A program made the translations under genes and the position numbers. This document shows, in pieces, positions 1-10,597 of a stretch of 64,000 bases of DNA. The DNA is from Rouxiella chamberiensis (GTDB lineage: Bacteria; Pseudomonadota; Gammaproteobacteria; Enterobacterales; Enterobacteriaceae): NCBI RefSeq assembly GCF_026967475.1, contig NZ_CP114058.1, positions 3,224,001-3,288,000 of the forward strand. Reading direction: 5' to 3'. Every line of letters starts with the position of its first letter. The first letter of the stretch is position 1. The notes below the pieces were generated by a model. That model was not told where the DNA came from. It made no database searches and saw only the letters and a list, made by a program, of their open reading frames with translations.

Positions 1-555
1 GCCGATGCCGCGCACAAACCTTACACCCAGCTGTTCCGTGAATTGATCACGCAGCCCAACGGGATGGTGAACACTACCTACACTCCTACAGCGGCGCAGT
101 GCGCGCGTCTGATGGAAGGTCTGCGCCCAAGCCCGTGTCTGAATACCACGGCGGCAATCGGCAGCGGTGGCGTGTATTCCACGCCGGAAGACATGGGCCG
201 CTGGATGAAACAGTTCATTCCGTCTCTGAACGGTCAGCAAAGTCAGACGGCGGCGTTGGCGCAGAAGATGATTTATCGCCGTACCGATCTGGTTTCGCTT
301 AAAGGCATGGATGTGCCGGGGCAGGCCTACGAGCTGGGAATGGGCTGGGTAACGATGGCACCGACGCCGCTGTTGCCGCGCATCATTCAGAAAACAGGCG
401 GCGGCGGCGGTTTCATCACTTACATGGCGATGGTGCCGCAGCGTGGTGTCGGGGTGTTTATCGTGGTCACGCGTTCAGAGTTGAGCAAGTTCAAGAACAT
501 GAGCGATGGCGTCAATGCGCTGGTCGCAGATTTGGTTCGCAACAACGAAATCTGA
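1..555 (+). CDS. ampH: AmpH, D-alanyl-D-alanine carboxypeptidase/endopeptidase (C-terminal part)
   Basis: Penicillin-binding protein of the class C beta-lactamase fold that trims peptidoglycan peptides in the periplasm. The frame is open from base 1, so the N-terminus, including the signal peptide and the SxxK serine motif, lies before the window. Visible are the family stretch AIGSGGVYSTP, the conserved GMDVPG and the KTGGGGGFITYMAM region that carries the KTG active-site triad near the C-terminus. These match E. coli AmpH closely in order and spacing. In E. coli ampH is not next to lptG, so this neighbourhood differs. A hairpin terminator follows the stop codon. Family assignment is firm; the start cannot be given. 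Confidence 0.9.
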   Translation, partial: ADAAHKPYTQLFRELITQPNGMVNTTYTPTAAQCARLMEGLRPSPCLNTTAAIGSGGVYSTPEDMGRWMKQFIPSLNGQQSQTAALAQKMIYRRTDLVSLKGMDVPGQAYELGMGWVTMAPTPLLPRIIQKTGGGGGFITYMAMVPQRGVGVFIVVTRSELSKFKNMSDGVNALVADLVRNNEI

Positions 556-583
556 CGAGAGCAGGCCTTGCTCCCGGAAAATA

Positions 584-613
584 AAAAAGCAGCTCGAGTG
601 AGCTGCTTTTTTT
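584..613. terminator. Bidirectional intrinsic terminator between ampH and lptG
   Basis: The stem AGCAGCTC/GAGCTGCT around a short loop is preceded by an A run and followed by a T run. It can therefore end ampH transcription on the plus strand and lptFG transcription on the minus strand. Confidence 0.8.
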
Positions 614-628
614 ATCTTTACTGCCTGA

Positions 629-1699
629 CTAACTGCGTTTGAGAAGAAGATACACGCTGATAAACAGGAACAGGGCGCTCGGTAATATCGCGCCCAATAA
701 CGGCGGAATATTGTACACCAGGCTGAGCGGGCCGAAGATCTGGTCGAGGACGTAGAACAGGAATCCAAAGCAGATACCGGTCACCACGCGAACTCCCATC
801 GGCACGCTGCGCAGCGGTCCGAAGATAAACGACAGCGCCATCAGCATCATCACGGCGACCGAGAGCGGCGCGAAAATCTTGCGCCACATGTTCAGCTGGT
901 AGCGCTTGGCTTCCTGACCGCTCTGCTTGAGGTATTTGACGTAGTTGTACAGGCCGCTAATCGACAGCGCATCGGGGTCAAGTGCGACCACGCCGAGCTT
1001 GTCGGGCGTCAGATTGGTTTTCCATTCTCCGTTCAGCGTTTGCGAACCGCTAATGGTGGTCGGACTGCCAAGCACGGACTCGTCAACCTGCGAAAGCTGC
1101 CAGCTACCGTTGTCATACTGCGCAGAGGTCGCGTAACGCACGGACAACAGCTTATGGTTGTCATCGAAATGGTAGATATTCACGCCGGTAATCTGGTTAT
1201 CGCCGGTCACGTGCTCGATAAAGATAAAGTCGTTGCCGTCTTTGGCCCACAGACCGCTCTGGGTGGAAACCAGCGAGCCGCCAAACATCTGCTCGGCACG
1301 ATAGTTACGCGCCATCTGTTCGCCCTGCGGAGAGACCCACTCGCCAATCGCCATCGTCAGCAACACCAACGGGATCGCGGTTTTCATCACCGAAGTCGCC
1401 ACCTGCAAACGCGTGAAGCCGGAAGCCTGCATGACCACCAGCTCACTGCGCGTCGCAAGCGCCCCCAGCCCCAGCAGCGCACCCAGTAGCGCCGCCATCG
1501 GGAAGAAAATCTCGATGTCTTTCGGCACGGAAAGCAGGGTATACAACCCGGCATCCAGAGCGGAATAGCTGCCCTGCCCGACTTTACGCAGCTGATCGAC
1601 AAACTTGATGATGCCGGAGAGCGACACCAGCATGAACAGCGTCATCATGATGGTGTTGAAAATCGTGCGTCCGATATAACGGTCCAAAACTCCAAACAT
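629..1699 (-). CDS. lptG: LptG, LPS export ABC transporter permease
   Basis: Inner-membrane permease that forms, with LptF and two LptB ATPases, the complex that extracts LPS and passes it to LptC-LptA. The 356-residue protein begins MFGVLDRYIGRTIF and shows the family layout: hydrophobic segments near residues 15-35 and 60-110, a periplasmic beta-jellyroll in the middle, and C-terminal membrane helices around FGPLRSVPMG. A longer frame opens at 1801, but the extra 34 residues have no family counterpart. The chosen ATG overlaps the lptF stop by one base (TGATG), implying translational coupling. LptB, LptC and LptA are encoded near 58-59.8 kb in the same window. Confidence 0.95.
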   Translation of the reverse strand: MFGVLDRYIGRTIFNTIMMTLFMLVSLSGIIKFVDQLRKVGQGSYSALDAGLYTLLSVPKDIEIFFPMAALLGALLGLGALATRSELVVMQASGFTRLQVATSVMKTAIPLVLLTMAIGEWVSPQGEQMARNYRAEQMFGGSLVSTQSGLWAKDGNDFIFIEHVTGDNQITGVNIYHFDDNHKLLSVRYATSAQYDNGSWQLSQVDESVLGSPTTISGSQTLNGEWKTNLTPDKLGVVALDPDALSISGLYNYVKYLKQSGQEAKRYQLNMWRKIFAPLSVAVMMLMALSFIFGPLRSVPMGVRVVTGICFGFLFYVLDQIFGPLSLVYNIPPLLGAILPSALFLFISVYLLLKRS

Positions 1700-2793
1700 C
1701 AGGCCGCTCCTCTCAAACGGGCGCGAATTCTGCGCATAGGCAGGGTATCCCACAGGTTGAGCAATACGGCGATCGCCAGATACACCAGATTGGTGACCCA
1801 CATCCAGATCATCGGATCAAGCTTCCCTTTCTCGGCATTCGATTTCAACGAGCTTTGCAGCAGGAAGAAGATGAGATACAGGAAGATAGCGGGCAGCATG
1901 CTCAGCACACGCCCCTGACGCGGGTTGACGACAGAAAGCGGTACGACCATCAGCGCCATGATAAACACGGACACTACCAGCGTCAGACGCCAGTTCAGTT
2001 CGGCGCGCGCCTCGACGGTCGGCGACTGCACCAGCTGCGTCATGCTCATCTGCTCGGCATCGCTGCTGTCGATTTCAACGGCGCGACGACCGATAACGGC
2101 CAGATAGTCGGTGAAGTTGGTGATACGGAAGTCGCGCAGCAGCGCAGTTCCTTCATAGCGGGTGCCGGTATCCAGCGTGACCTGCTGGGCGCCGTCGGGA
2201 CGCTGGTCCATGTGACCGTGTTCGGCCACAACGACTGAAGGTCGCTGATTATTGTTGGGTCTAAGCTGCGCCAGGAAGACGTTACTGAACTCTTTTCCGC
2301 GCACGCTGCCTACAAACAGCACCGAACTGCCGTCGGAAGACGGGGTAAACTTCCCGGCCGCCATCGCCGCCGCGCTTGGATTGGCACGCGCCTCGGCCAT
2401 CACTTCATCCTGATGTTTCGAGGACCACGGACCGGCCCAAAACGCATTAATACCTGCGAAAATAGAGGTAAGCAGCGCCAGAAGCATGGCAGCAACGATT
2501 AGTGACCTTTTTCCAAGTCCGCAGGCGTGCATAACAGTGATTTCACTGTCAGTATAGAGCTTGCCGAGCGTCATCAGCAGTCCCAGGAAAAGGCTGAGTG
2601 GCAGGATGAGTTGAGCCATCTCGGGTATGCCTAACCCAAGCAGCCGAATGACTAAGTTTGTCGGGATATCGCCATCGACTGCCGCACCCAGTATCCTGAC
2701 CAGCTTCTGACAGAAGAAGATGAGTAGCAGAATAAACAGGATCGCAATTTGGCTCTTGAAGGTTTCCCTAACCAGATATCTAATGATGATCAC
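1699..2793 (-). CDS. lptF: LptF, LPS export ABC transporter permease
   Basis: Partner permease of LptG in the LptB2FG extractor. The 364-residue protein starts MIIIRYLVRETFKSQ, nearly identical to E. coli LptF, with six predicted membrane segments in two groups of three flanking a periplasmic domain. Conserved patches include FFCQKLVRILGAAVDGDIP near residues 27-45 and VVPLSVVNPRQGRVLSMLP near residue 290. It is the first gene of lptFG and is divergent from pepA across 277 bases, the same arrangement as in E. coli. The promoters of both genes should lie in that gap, but I could not pick one with confidence. Confidence 0.95.
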   Translation of the reverse strand: MIIIRYLVRETFKSQIAILFILLLIFFCQKLVRILGAAVDGDIPTNLVIRLLGLGIPEMAQLILPLSLFLGLLMTLGKLYTDSEITVMHACGLGKRSLIVAAMLLALLTSIFAGINAFWAGPWSSKHQDEVMAEARANPSAAAMAAGKFTPSSDGSSVLFVGSVRGKEFSNVFLAQLRPNNNQRPSVVVAEHGHMDQRPDGAQQVTLDTGTRYEGTALLRDFRITNFTDYLAVIGRRAVEIDSSDAEQMSMTQLVQSPTVEARAELNWRLTLVVSVFIMALMVVPLSVVNPRQGRVLSMLPAIFLYLIFFLLQSSLKSNAEKGKLDPMIWMWVTNLVYLAIAVLLNLWDTLPMRRIRARLRGAA

Positions 2794-3055
2794 GCTGAAT
2801 ACGCCTGTGAAAACTTGTCTTTTTGCAGGAAAATCGATAATTTCATCGCTAATCCGTCATTTTTTCTCATCATATGGCAACCTTCACAGCTAAAATAGTA
2901 TTACACCACTGTAAATTTGGGTGACCTATAGGAAGATGCTTATAGGCGCCAAAAATAAAATTTATCGCCGTTCAGGTTAACACAGGTCATTACATCAATG
3001 ACGGGAGAGTGTAACGGATGCCCCATTCTATCCGTACCCCCGCCTTTGTCTTTAA

Positions 3056-4583
<1,528 letters not shown>

Positions 4584-4645
4584 TCGCCCGCGGCTGCAAA
4601 CCCGCTTTCCGAAACGCTACGGAAAGCGGTGTCAGGAAGGCACCT

Positions 4646-5113
4646 ATGAAACAGGCAACATTCTTTCTACTCGATTCTCCAGACGGCGGCGGCGAGCTTG
4701 CCAGCCATGAAGCGCTGGCCTGTCAGATAGCTGCCCAACGCTACCGTGCGGGTCAACGGGTGCTGATTGCCTGCGACGACCAGAAGCAGGCCGAACGGCT
4801 GGACGAGGCGCTGTGGAAACGTGAGGCCGACCAGTTTGTGCCACACAATCTGGCAGGCGAAGGCCCGCGTTTCGGCGCGCCCGTCGAGCTATGCTGGCCC
4901 GGAAAACGTGGAAACGCCCCGCGAGATTTGCTGATTAGCCTGCTTGGGCAGTTTGCAGATTTTGCCACCGCTTTCCATGAAGTGGTAGACTTCGTTCCTT
5001 ACGAAGATTCCTTAAAGCAGTTGGCGCGCGAACGCTACAAAGCCTATCGCAGCGTCGGCTTCAATTTGACCACGGCGACACCGCCCGACGTCAATACAAC
5101 GACTACAGAATAA
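4646..5113 (+). CDS. holC: HolC, DNA polymerase III chi subunit
   Basis: Chi subunit of the clamp-loader complex; with psi it links the replisome to single-stranded-DNA-binding protein. The 155-residue protein keeps the family blocks RVLIACDDQKQAERLDEALW, FVPHNLAGEGP and VVDFVPYEDSLKQLARERYKAYR. The C-terminal tail after FNLTTAT is about eight residues longer than in E. coli and rich in threonine. It sits between pepA and valS, as in E. coli, only nine bases upstream of valS, so the two are probably cotranscribed. Confidence 0.96.
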   Translation: MKQATFFLLDSPDGGGELASHEALACQIAAQRYRAGQRVLIACDDQKQAERLDEALWKREADQFVPHNLAGEGPRFGAPVELCWPGKRGNAPRDLLISLLGQFADFATAFHEVVDFVPYEDSLKQLARERYKAYRSVGFNLTTATPPDVNTTTTE

Positions 5114-5122
5114 CGAAGCGAA

Positions 5123-7978
5123 ATGGATAAGACATATAACCCGCAAGATATCGAGCAACCGCTTTACGAGCACTGGGAAGAACAGGGCTATTTCAAGCCT
5201 AACGGTGATACCAGCAAGGAAAGCTTCTGCATCATGATCCCGCCGCCGAACGTTACCGGTAGCTTGCATATGGGTCACGCTTTCCAGCAAACAATCATGG
5301 ATGCCATGATCCGCTACCAGCGCATGCAGGGCAAAAATACGCTGTGGCAGGCGGGGACCGACCACGCCGGTATCGCCACGCAGATGGTTGTCGAGCGCAA
5401 GATTGCCGCCGAAGAAGGCAAAACCCGTAAAGATTACGGTCGTGAAGCGTTTATCGACAAAATCTGGGAATGGAAATCGGAATCGGGCGGCACCATCACC
5501 CGTCAGATGCGCCGTCTCGGCGACTCCGTGGACTGGGAGCGCGAGCGCTTCACCATGGATGAAGGCCTGTCCAACGCCGTTCGCGAAGTGTTTGTGCGTC
5601 TCTATAAAGAAGATCTGATTTACCGTGGCAAGCGCCTGGTCAACTGGGATCCTAAACTGCGCACGGCTATCTCCGACCTCGAAGTTGAAAACCGCGAATC
5701 CAAGGGTTCCATCTGGCACCTGCGCTATCCGCTGGCCGACGGCGTGAAAACGGCCGATGGCAAAGATTATCTGGTGGTCGCCACTACTCGTCCCGAAACC
5801 GAGCTGGGCGATGCCGGCGTTGCGGTTAATCCTGAAGATCCGCGCTACAAAGACCTGATTGGCAAGGAAGTTATCCTGCCGCTGGTTGGTCGCCGCATTC
5901 CAATTCTTGGCGATGAACACGCCGACATGGAAAAAGGCACCGGCTGTGTGAAAATCACGCCTGCCCACGACTTTAACGACTATGAAGTCGGTAAACGTCA
6001 CGGCCTGCCGATGATCAACATCCTGACGTTCGATGGCGATATCCGTCAGAGTGCCGAAGTGTTTGATACCAAAGGCGAAGAAAGCGACGCGTGCAGCAAC
6101 GAGATTCCCGAGCAGTTCCGTGGCCTCGAGCGCTTTGCCGCGCGTAAAGCCATTGTCGCCGCCTTCGACGAACTCGGCCTGCTTGAAGACATCAAACCGC
6201 ACGACCTGACCATTCCTTATGGCGATCGCGGCGGCGTGGTTATCGAACCTATGCTGACCGACCAATGGTACGTGCGCACTGCACCACTGGCCAAAGTGGC
6301 CGTTGAAGCGGTCGAAGACGGCGAAATCCAGTTCGTGCCCAAACAGTATGAAAACATGTACTTCAGCTGGATGCGCGACATTCAGGACTGGTGCATCTCG
6401 CGTCAGCTGTGGTGGGGTCACCGCATTCCGGCATGGTACGACGCAGAAGGCAAAGTCTACGTCGGTCGCGACGAAGAAGAAGTGCGCCGCGAAAACAACC
6501 TGGGCGCAGACGTTGTGCTGAGCCAGGACGAAGACGTGCTGGACACCTGGTTCTCCTCCGGCCTGTGGACCTTCTCCACGCTGGGCTGGCCAAACGAGAC
6601 GCCGGACCTGAAAGCCTTCCACCCAAGCAGCGTGGTTGTCAGCGGTTTCGACATCATCTTCTTCTGGATTGCCCGCATGATCATGCTGACCATGCACTTC
6701 GTGAAAGACGAAAACGGCAAGCCGCAGGTGCCGTTCAATACGGTTTACATGACCGGCCTTATCCGCGACGACGAAGGACAGAAGATGTCCAAGTCAAAAG
6801 GTAACGTCATCGATCCGCTGGATATGATCGACGGTATCTCGCTTGAAGACCTGCTTGAGAAACGCACCGGCAACATGATGCAGCCGCAGCTGGCGGAAAA
6901 AATCCGCAAGCGTACCGAGAAGCAGTTCCCGAACGGGATCGAACCGCACGGCACCGACGCCCTGCGCTTTACCCTTGCGGCGCTGGCCTCGACCGGTCGT
7001 GACATCAACTGGGACATGAAACGTCTCGAAGGTTACCGCAACTTCTGTAACAAGCTGTGGAACGCCAGCCGTTTCGTGCTGATGAATACCGAAGGGCAGG
7101 ATTGTGGCCTGAACGGCGGCGAACTGGACCTGTCTCTGGCCGACCGCTGGATTCTGGCCGAGTACAACCGCACCGTGAAAGCCTACCGCGAAGCGCTGGA
7201 CAACTATCGTTTCGATCTCGCGGCGAGCATTCTGTATGAATTCACCTGGAACCAGTTCTGTGACTGGTATCTGGAGCTTGCCAAGCCGGTAATGAACGGC
7301 GGCACCGAAGCGCAGCTTCGCGGTACGCGTCATACGCTGGTAGAGGTGCTGGAAGGCCTGCTGCGTCTTGCGCATCCGATCATTCCGTTCATCACCGAAA
7401 CCATCTGGCAGAGTGTGAAACCGCTGAAAGGCATCACTGCAGACACCATCATGCTGCAACCTTTCCCGGAATATTCGCCGGAGAAAGCCGATGAAAGCGC
7501 CCTGGTCGACCTCGAGTGGATCAAACAGGCTATCATCGCGATTCGTAACGTGCGTGCCGAAATGAACATCGCGCCGGGCAAACCGCTGGACCTGTTGCTG
7601 CGTGGCGCAAGCGCCGATGCCCAGCGTCGTGTCGAGCAGAACCTGAGCTTTATCAAATCGCTGGCGCGTCTCGAGTCCATCACTGTACTGCCTGTGGGCG
7701 ACAAGGGTCCGGTTTCCGTCACCAAACTGGTGGAAGGTGCCGAACTGCTGATCCCGATGGCGGGTCTGGTCGACAAGGAAGCCGAGCTTGAGCGTCTTGG
7801 CAAAGAGATTGCCAAGCTGGATGCCGAAGTCGAGCGTATCGAAGCCAAGCTGTCCAACGAAGGCTTTGTCGCGCGTGCACCGGAAGCCGTGGTCGCGAAA
7901 GAGCGCGAACGTCTGCAAGCCTGTGCCGAAGCGAAGATAAAGATTCAGGAACAACAGGTGACCATCGCCGCGCTGTAA
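5123..7978 (+). CDS. valS: ValS, valyl-tRNA synthetase
   Basis: Class I aminoacyl-tRNA synthetase that charges tRNA-Val and edits mischarged threonine. The 951-residue length matches E. coli ValS. The HIGH-type motif is HMGH at residues 49-52, and the KMSKS loop lies at about residues 554-558, ahead of [10 protein letters not shown]. Between them is the CP1 editing domain with TTRPET. The last 70 residues form a charged coiled-coil arm ([20 protein letters not shown]) that binds the tRNA elbow. A strong hairpin terminator follows. A long open frame antisense to the middle of this gene is a shadow. Confidence 0.98.
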   Translation: MDKTYNPQDIEQPLYEHWEEQGYFKPNGDTSKESFCIMIPPPNVTGSLHMGHAFQQTIMDAMIRYQRMQGKNTLWQAGTDHAGIATQMVVERKIAAEEGKTRKDYGREAFIDKIWEWKSESGGTITRQMRRLGDSVDWERERFTMDEGLSNAVREVFVRLYKEDLIYRGKRLVNWDPKLRTAISDLEVENRESKGSIWHLRYPLADGVKTADGKDYLVVATTRPETELGDAGVAVNPEDPRYKDLIGKEVILPLVGRRIPILGDEHADMEKGTGCVKITPAHDFNDYEVGKRHGLPMINILTFDGDIRQSAEVFDTKGEESDACSNEIPEQFRGLERFAARKAIVAAFDELGLLEDIKPHDLTIPYGDRGGVVIEPMLTDQWYVRTAPLAKVAVEAVEDGEIQFVPKQYENMYFSWMRDIQDWCISRQLWWGHRIPAWYDAEGKVYVGRDEEEVRRENNLGADVVLSQDEDVLDTWFSSGLWTFSTLGWPNETPDLKAFHPSSVVVSGFDIIFFWIARMIMLTMHFVKDENGKPQVPFNTVYMTGLIRDDEGQKMSKSKGNVIDPLDMIDGISLEDLLEKRTGNMMQPQLAEKIRKRTEKQFPNGIEPHGTDALRFTLAALASTGRDINWDMKRLEGYRNFCNKLWNASRFVLMNTEGQDCGLNGGELDLSLADRWILAEYNRTVKAYREALDNYRFDLAASILYEFTWNQFCDWYLELAKPVMNGGTEAQLRGTRHTLVEVLEGLLRLAHPIIPFITETIWQSVKPLKGITADTIMLQPFPEYSPEKADESALVDLEWIKQAIIAIRNVRAEMNIAPGKPLDLLLRGASADAQRRVEQNLSFIKSLARLESITVLPVGDKGPVSVTKLVEGAELLIPMAGLVDKEAELERLGKEIAKLDAEVERIEAKLSNEGFVARAPEAVVAKERERLQACAEAKIKIQEQQVTIAAL

Positions 7979-8000
7979 TTTCGGCCGGTCGATACCCCTT

Positions 8001-8034
8001 AAAACGGCAGAGTAAACGCTCTGCCGTTTTTTTT
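8001..8034 (+). terminator. Intrinsic terminator after valS
   Basis: A twelve-base-pair stem, AAAACGGCAGAG with CTCTGCCGTTTT around a six-base loop, is followed by T residues. It lies 22 bases after the valS stop. Confidence 0.9.
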
Positions 8035-8200
8035 ACAATTGCAAAACGCGTCCGCTCGCGGTATTAAATGCACAAGAACAAGAAATCGCGTTGAGCCGAT
8101 TCAAATAATTCAAAATTTAGCAGACCCGGATCGTTGAAGTGACGACTCGCCGCTCATGCAGCGGTAGCTTCATGAACATAGGGTGTGGGGTAAGTACGCA

Positions 8201-8719
8201 ATGACAACAGCAGTGAAACTCGACACGCCACAGGACACGATTTCGGTACGCCGCATTACCTGTGATGACAACGCCGCGATCGCGAACGTGATCCGCACGG
8301 TGTCCGCCGAATTTGGTCTGACGGCCGACAAGGGCTATACCGTGGCCGATCCCAATCTGGATATTCTGTGTGAAATGTACAGCCAGCCACGCAGCGCGTA
8401 CTGGGTGGTTGAGCTGAATGGCGAGATAGCCGGCGGCGGCGGTATTGCGCCTCTGGTGGGCGGCGACGAGAGTCTGTGCGAACTGCAAAAGATGTATTTC
8501 ATGTCCAGCCTGCGCGGTAAGGGTCTGGCAAAACGGCTGGCGTTGCAGGCGCTTGCCCATGCCAAAGAGCAGGGATTTTCCCGCTGTTATCTGGAAACCA
8601 CCGCCAGTCTGACACAGGCCATCGCGCTGTATGAACATCTCGGTTTCGAACACATCGACGGCGCACTCGGCAGCACCGGCCACGTCGACTGTGAAGTCAC
8701 GATGTTAAAAACGCTGTAA
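8201..8719 (+). CDS. yjgM: YjgM/AaaT-like GNAT N-acetyltransferase
   Basis: Acetyltransferase of the GNAT superfamily; the E. coli counterpart YjgM has been described as an amino-acid N-acetyltransferase (AaaT). The acetyl-CoA loop motif [14 protein letters not shown] and the C-terminal [19 protein letters not shown] match YjgM closely. A GTG at 8183 would extend the frame by six residues. I prefer the ATG at 8201 because GGGGTAAG lies at a suitable distance upstream. Its place between valS and rraB matches E. coli. Substrate specificity is taken from the family, not from anything visible here. Confidence 0.9.
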   Translation: MTTAVKLDTPQDTISVRRITCDDNAAIANVIRTVSAEFGLTADKGYTVADPNLDILCEMYSQPRSAYWVVELNGEIAGGGGIAPLVGGDESLCELQKMYFMSSLRGKGLAKRLALQALAHAKEQGFSRCYLETTASLTQAIALYEHLGFEHIDGALGSTGHVDCEVTMLKTL

Positions 8720-8734
8720 TCTTCTGTTTCAGGA

Positions 8735-8762
8735 ATAAAAAAAGCCGACTTTCGTCGGCTTT
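8735..8762. terminator. Bidirectional intrinsic terminator between yjgM and rraB
   Basis: The stem AAGCCGAC/GTCGGCTT is flanked by an A run upstream and T residues downstream, lying between two convergent genes. Confidence 0.85.
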
Positions 8763-8815
8763 TGTGTCGAAATCACAGCGTGTTCAAGCGCCGGGGCGCA
8801 GAAGAGACGCGGTGA

Positions 8816-9277
8816 TTAGTGGCGTTTGCCGTCGTCGTCTTTATCAACAGACTTCTTCTCGGCGACGTCGTCTTCTTCTTCGTCGTCTTCGTACTCGTCT
8901 TCATCATCGCCGTCTTCGCCGTTCGGGTCTTCGAAATAGGTGCCCCAACCGTCGTAGTTTACGCCGCTTGCTTCGGCCAGCGCCACCAGCTGCTCGACCT
9001 GCTTGTCGATGATGTCGGCGTTCAGCGCAACTTCGCTGATGATGTCGCAGCACATCACCATTGAGCCGTCTTCAACTTCCAGCTCTTCTGCGTCGGTCAC
9101 TTCATAGCCCAGCTTGAAGGCTTCTACGGCTGCTCGCTCTAAAACTTCGAATTTCTCGCAGGAGAAATGATGCTCAATAGTGTAAAGCGCGTCAGGATCG
9201 CTGCCGTCTTCCAACAGCTCTTCGATGATTAAGCGGGTCTCTTCACGTTGTTCGTCCAGCAATTCACGGTTTGCCAT
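8816..9277 (-). CDS. rraB: RraB, regulator of ribonuclease E activity B
   Basis: Small acidic cytosolic protein that binds RNase E and alters degradosome composition and activity. The 153-residue protein begins [16 protein letters not shown], matching E. coli RraB after its start; six in-frame residues upstream are not conserved and are excluded. GAGG sits just upstream of the ATG. The C-terminal tail after [13 protein letters not shown] is longer than in E. coli and carries an extra acidic block ([15 protein letters not shown]) before the conserved end DDDGKRH. Confidence 0.95.
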   Translation of the reverse strand: MANRELLDEQREETRLIIEELLEDGSDPDALYTIEHHFSCEKFEVLERAAVEAFKLGYEVTDAEELEVEDGSMVMCCDIISEVALNADIIDKQVEQLVALAEASGVNYDGWGTYFEDPNGEDGDDEDEYEDDEEEDDVAEKKSVDKDDDGKRH

Positions 9278-9377
9278 GCCTCGGTCCTCAATCAATATGA
9301 CGTTTGTACGCTATTTTCACACAGCAGACGGCTCTCCTCCACTATAAACGACAAAGTTTTTACTTTGGGGTTGTATT

Positions 9378-9412
9378 TGCATATTCATACATATAAATTG
9401 AATTTTAATTCA
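9378..9412 (+). promoter_or_regulatory. Pair of ARG boxes (ArgR operator) upstream of argI
   Basis: The downstream box TGAATTTTAATTCA at 9399-9412 is a perfect palindrome and fits the ArgR consensus TGAAT-4-ATTCA. A second, weaker box, TGCATATTCATACA, at 9378-9391 matches eight of ten core positions. The two starts are 21 bases apart, the usual ArgR hexamer spacing. They sit 26-60 bases before the argI start, where they would overlap its promoter. Arginine-dependent repression is inferred. Confidence 0.85.
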
Positions 9413-9437
9413 TTATATATGTTTCGGAGATAGGCAC

Positions 9438-10445
9438 ATGAGTCTGTTAAACAAACGCCATTTTCTTAGGCTACTGGATTTTACCCCGTCAGAAATCGCG
9501 ACCCTGTTGAAACTGTCCGCAGAGTTAAAAACGGCCAAGAAGAACGGCACCGAAAAGCCGTCCCTGAAAGGCAAGAACATCGCGCTCATCTTCGAAAAAG
9601 ACTCGACCCGCACCCGATGCTCTTTCGAAGTTGCCGCATACGATCAGGGCGCGCAAGTCACCTATCTCGGCCCGAGCGGCAGTCAAATCGGCCATAAGGA
9701 GTCGATGAAAGACACCGCGCGCGTGCTGGGCAGAATGTTCGACGGTATTCAGTATCGCGGTTTCGGCCAGGACATTGTCGAGACGCTGGCGGAACACGCG
9801 GGCGTGCCGGTCTGGAACGGACTGACCGATGAATTCCACCCGACGCAGCTGCTGGCCGATTTGCTGACCATGCAGGAGCAGTTGCCGGGCAAGGCGCTGT
9901 CGCAGATGTCGCTGGCCTATCTCGGCGACGCGCGCAACAACATGGGCAACTCCCTGCTTGAAGCCGCCGCGTTGTGCGGTCTGGATTTACGTCTGGTTGC
10001 GCCTTCGGCCTGCTGGCCCGAAGCGGAGCTGGTCGCAAGCTGTCAGCAGCTGGCGCAGGAGAACGGCGGTTCCATCACGCTGACGGAAGACATCGATGCG
10101 GGAGTGAAAGGCGCAGACTTCCTGTATACCGATGTTTGGGTATCGATGGGCGAGCCGAAAGCGGTATGGAAAGAGCGCATCAATTTGCTGCGCGCCTATC
10201 AGGTCAACATGGCCATGATAGCGAAAACCGGCAATCCGCAGGTCAAGTTCCTGCACTGCCTGCCGGCTTTCCATGACGATCAAACCACGCTTGGCCGTCA
10301 AATGGCCGAAGAATACGATCTGCACGGCGGGATGGAAGTGTCCGACGACGTGTTCGAGTCGGCGCACAGCGTTGTGTTCGATCAGGCCGAAAACCGCATG
10401 CACACCATCAAGGCGGTCATGCTCGCCACCCTCGGCTCGCTTTAA
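9438..10445 (+). CDS. argI: ArgI, ornithine carbamoyltransferase
   Basis: Catalyses carbamoyl phosphate plus ornithine to citrulline in arginine synthesis. The 335-residue protein has the carbamoyl phosphate loop STRTR at residues 56-60, the [15 protein letters not shown] block and the ornithine-binding HCLPAFHDD near residue 275. These distinguish it from the aspartate enzyme PyrB encoded 3 kb downstream. CGGAG lies eight bases before the ATG. The ARG boxes directly upstream support arginine control. Some databases would use argF for the same single-copy gene. Confidence 0.97.
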   Translation: MSLLNKRHFLRLLDFTPSEIATLLKLSAELKTAKKNGTEKPSLKGKNIALIFEKDSTRTRCSFEVAAYDQGAQVTYLGPSGSQIGHKESMKDTARVLGRMFDGIQYRGFGQDIVETLAEHAGVPVWNGLTDEFHPTQLLADLLTMQEQLPGKALSQMSLAYLGDARNNMGNSLLEAAALCGLDLRLVAPSACWPEAELVASCQQLAQENGGSITLTEDIDAGVKGADFLYTDVWVSMGEPKAVWKERINLLRAYQVNMAMIAKTGNPQVKFLHCLPAFHDDQTTLGRQMAEEYDLHGGMEVSDDVFESAHSVVFDQAENRMHTIKAVMLATLGSL

Positions 10446-10458
10446 GCACAAATTGATC

Positions 10459-10493
10459 AAGTCAGCGCGCAGCATCTTGGCGGGCTGACTTTT
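10459..10493 (+). terminator. Possible intrinsic terminator after argI
   Basis: An eight-base-pair stem, AAGTCAGC with GCTGACTT, encloses a 17-base loop and ends in TTT. The large loop and short T run make it only moderately convincing. Confidence 0.45.
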
Positions 10494-10597
10494 CAAGCGC
10501 TTCTGCCCTCTCCCTTACCTTCTTTACCGTCCTTTACCCGTCGACTGCGCACTTTTTCTACTAACCTTTCACCATGTGAATAAAAAAGGGAAGAGTT

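Noticed and set aside
5012..6697. 561-codon open frame on the minus strand within valS and holC
   Set aside because: It is the antisense shadow of valS, has no recognisable domain and is rich in Phe and His as expected from complementing a GC-biased gene.
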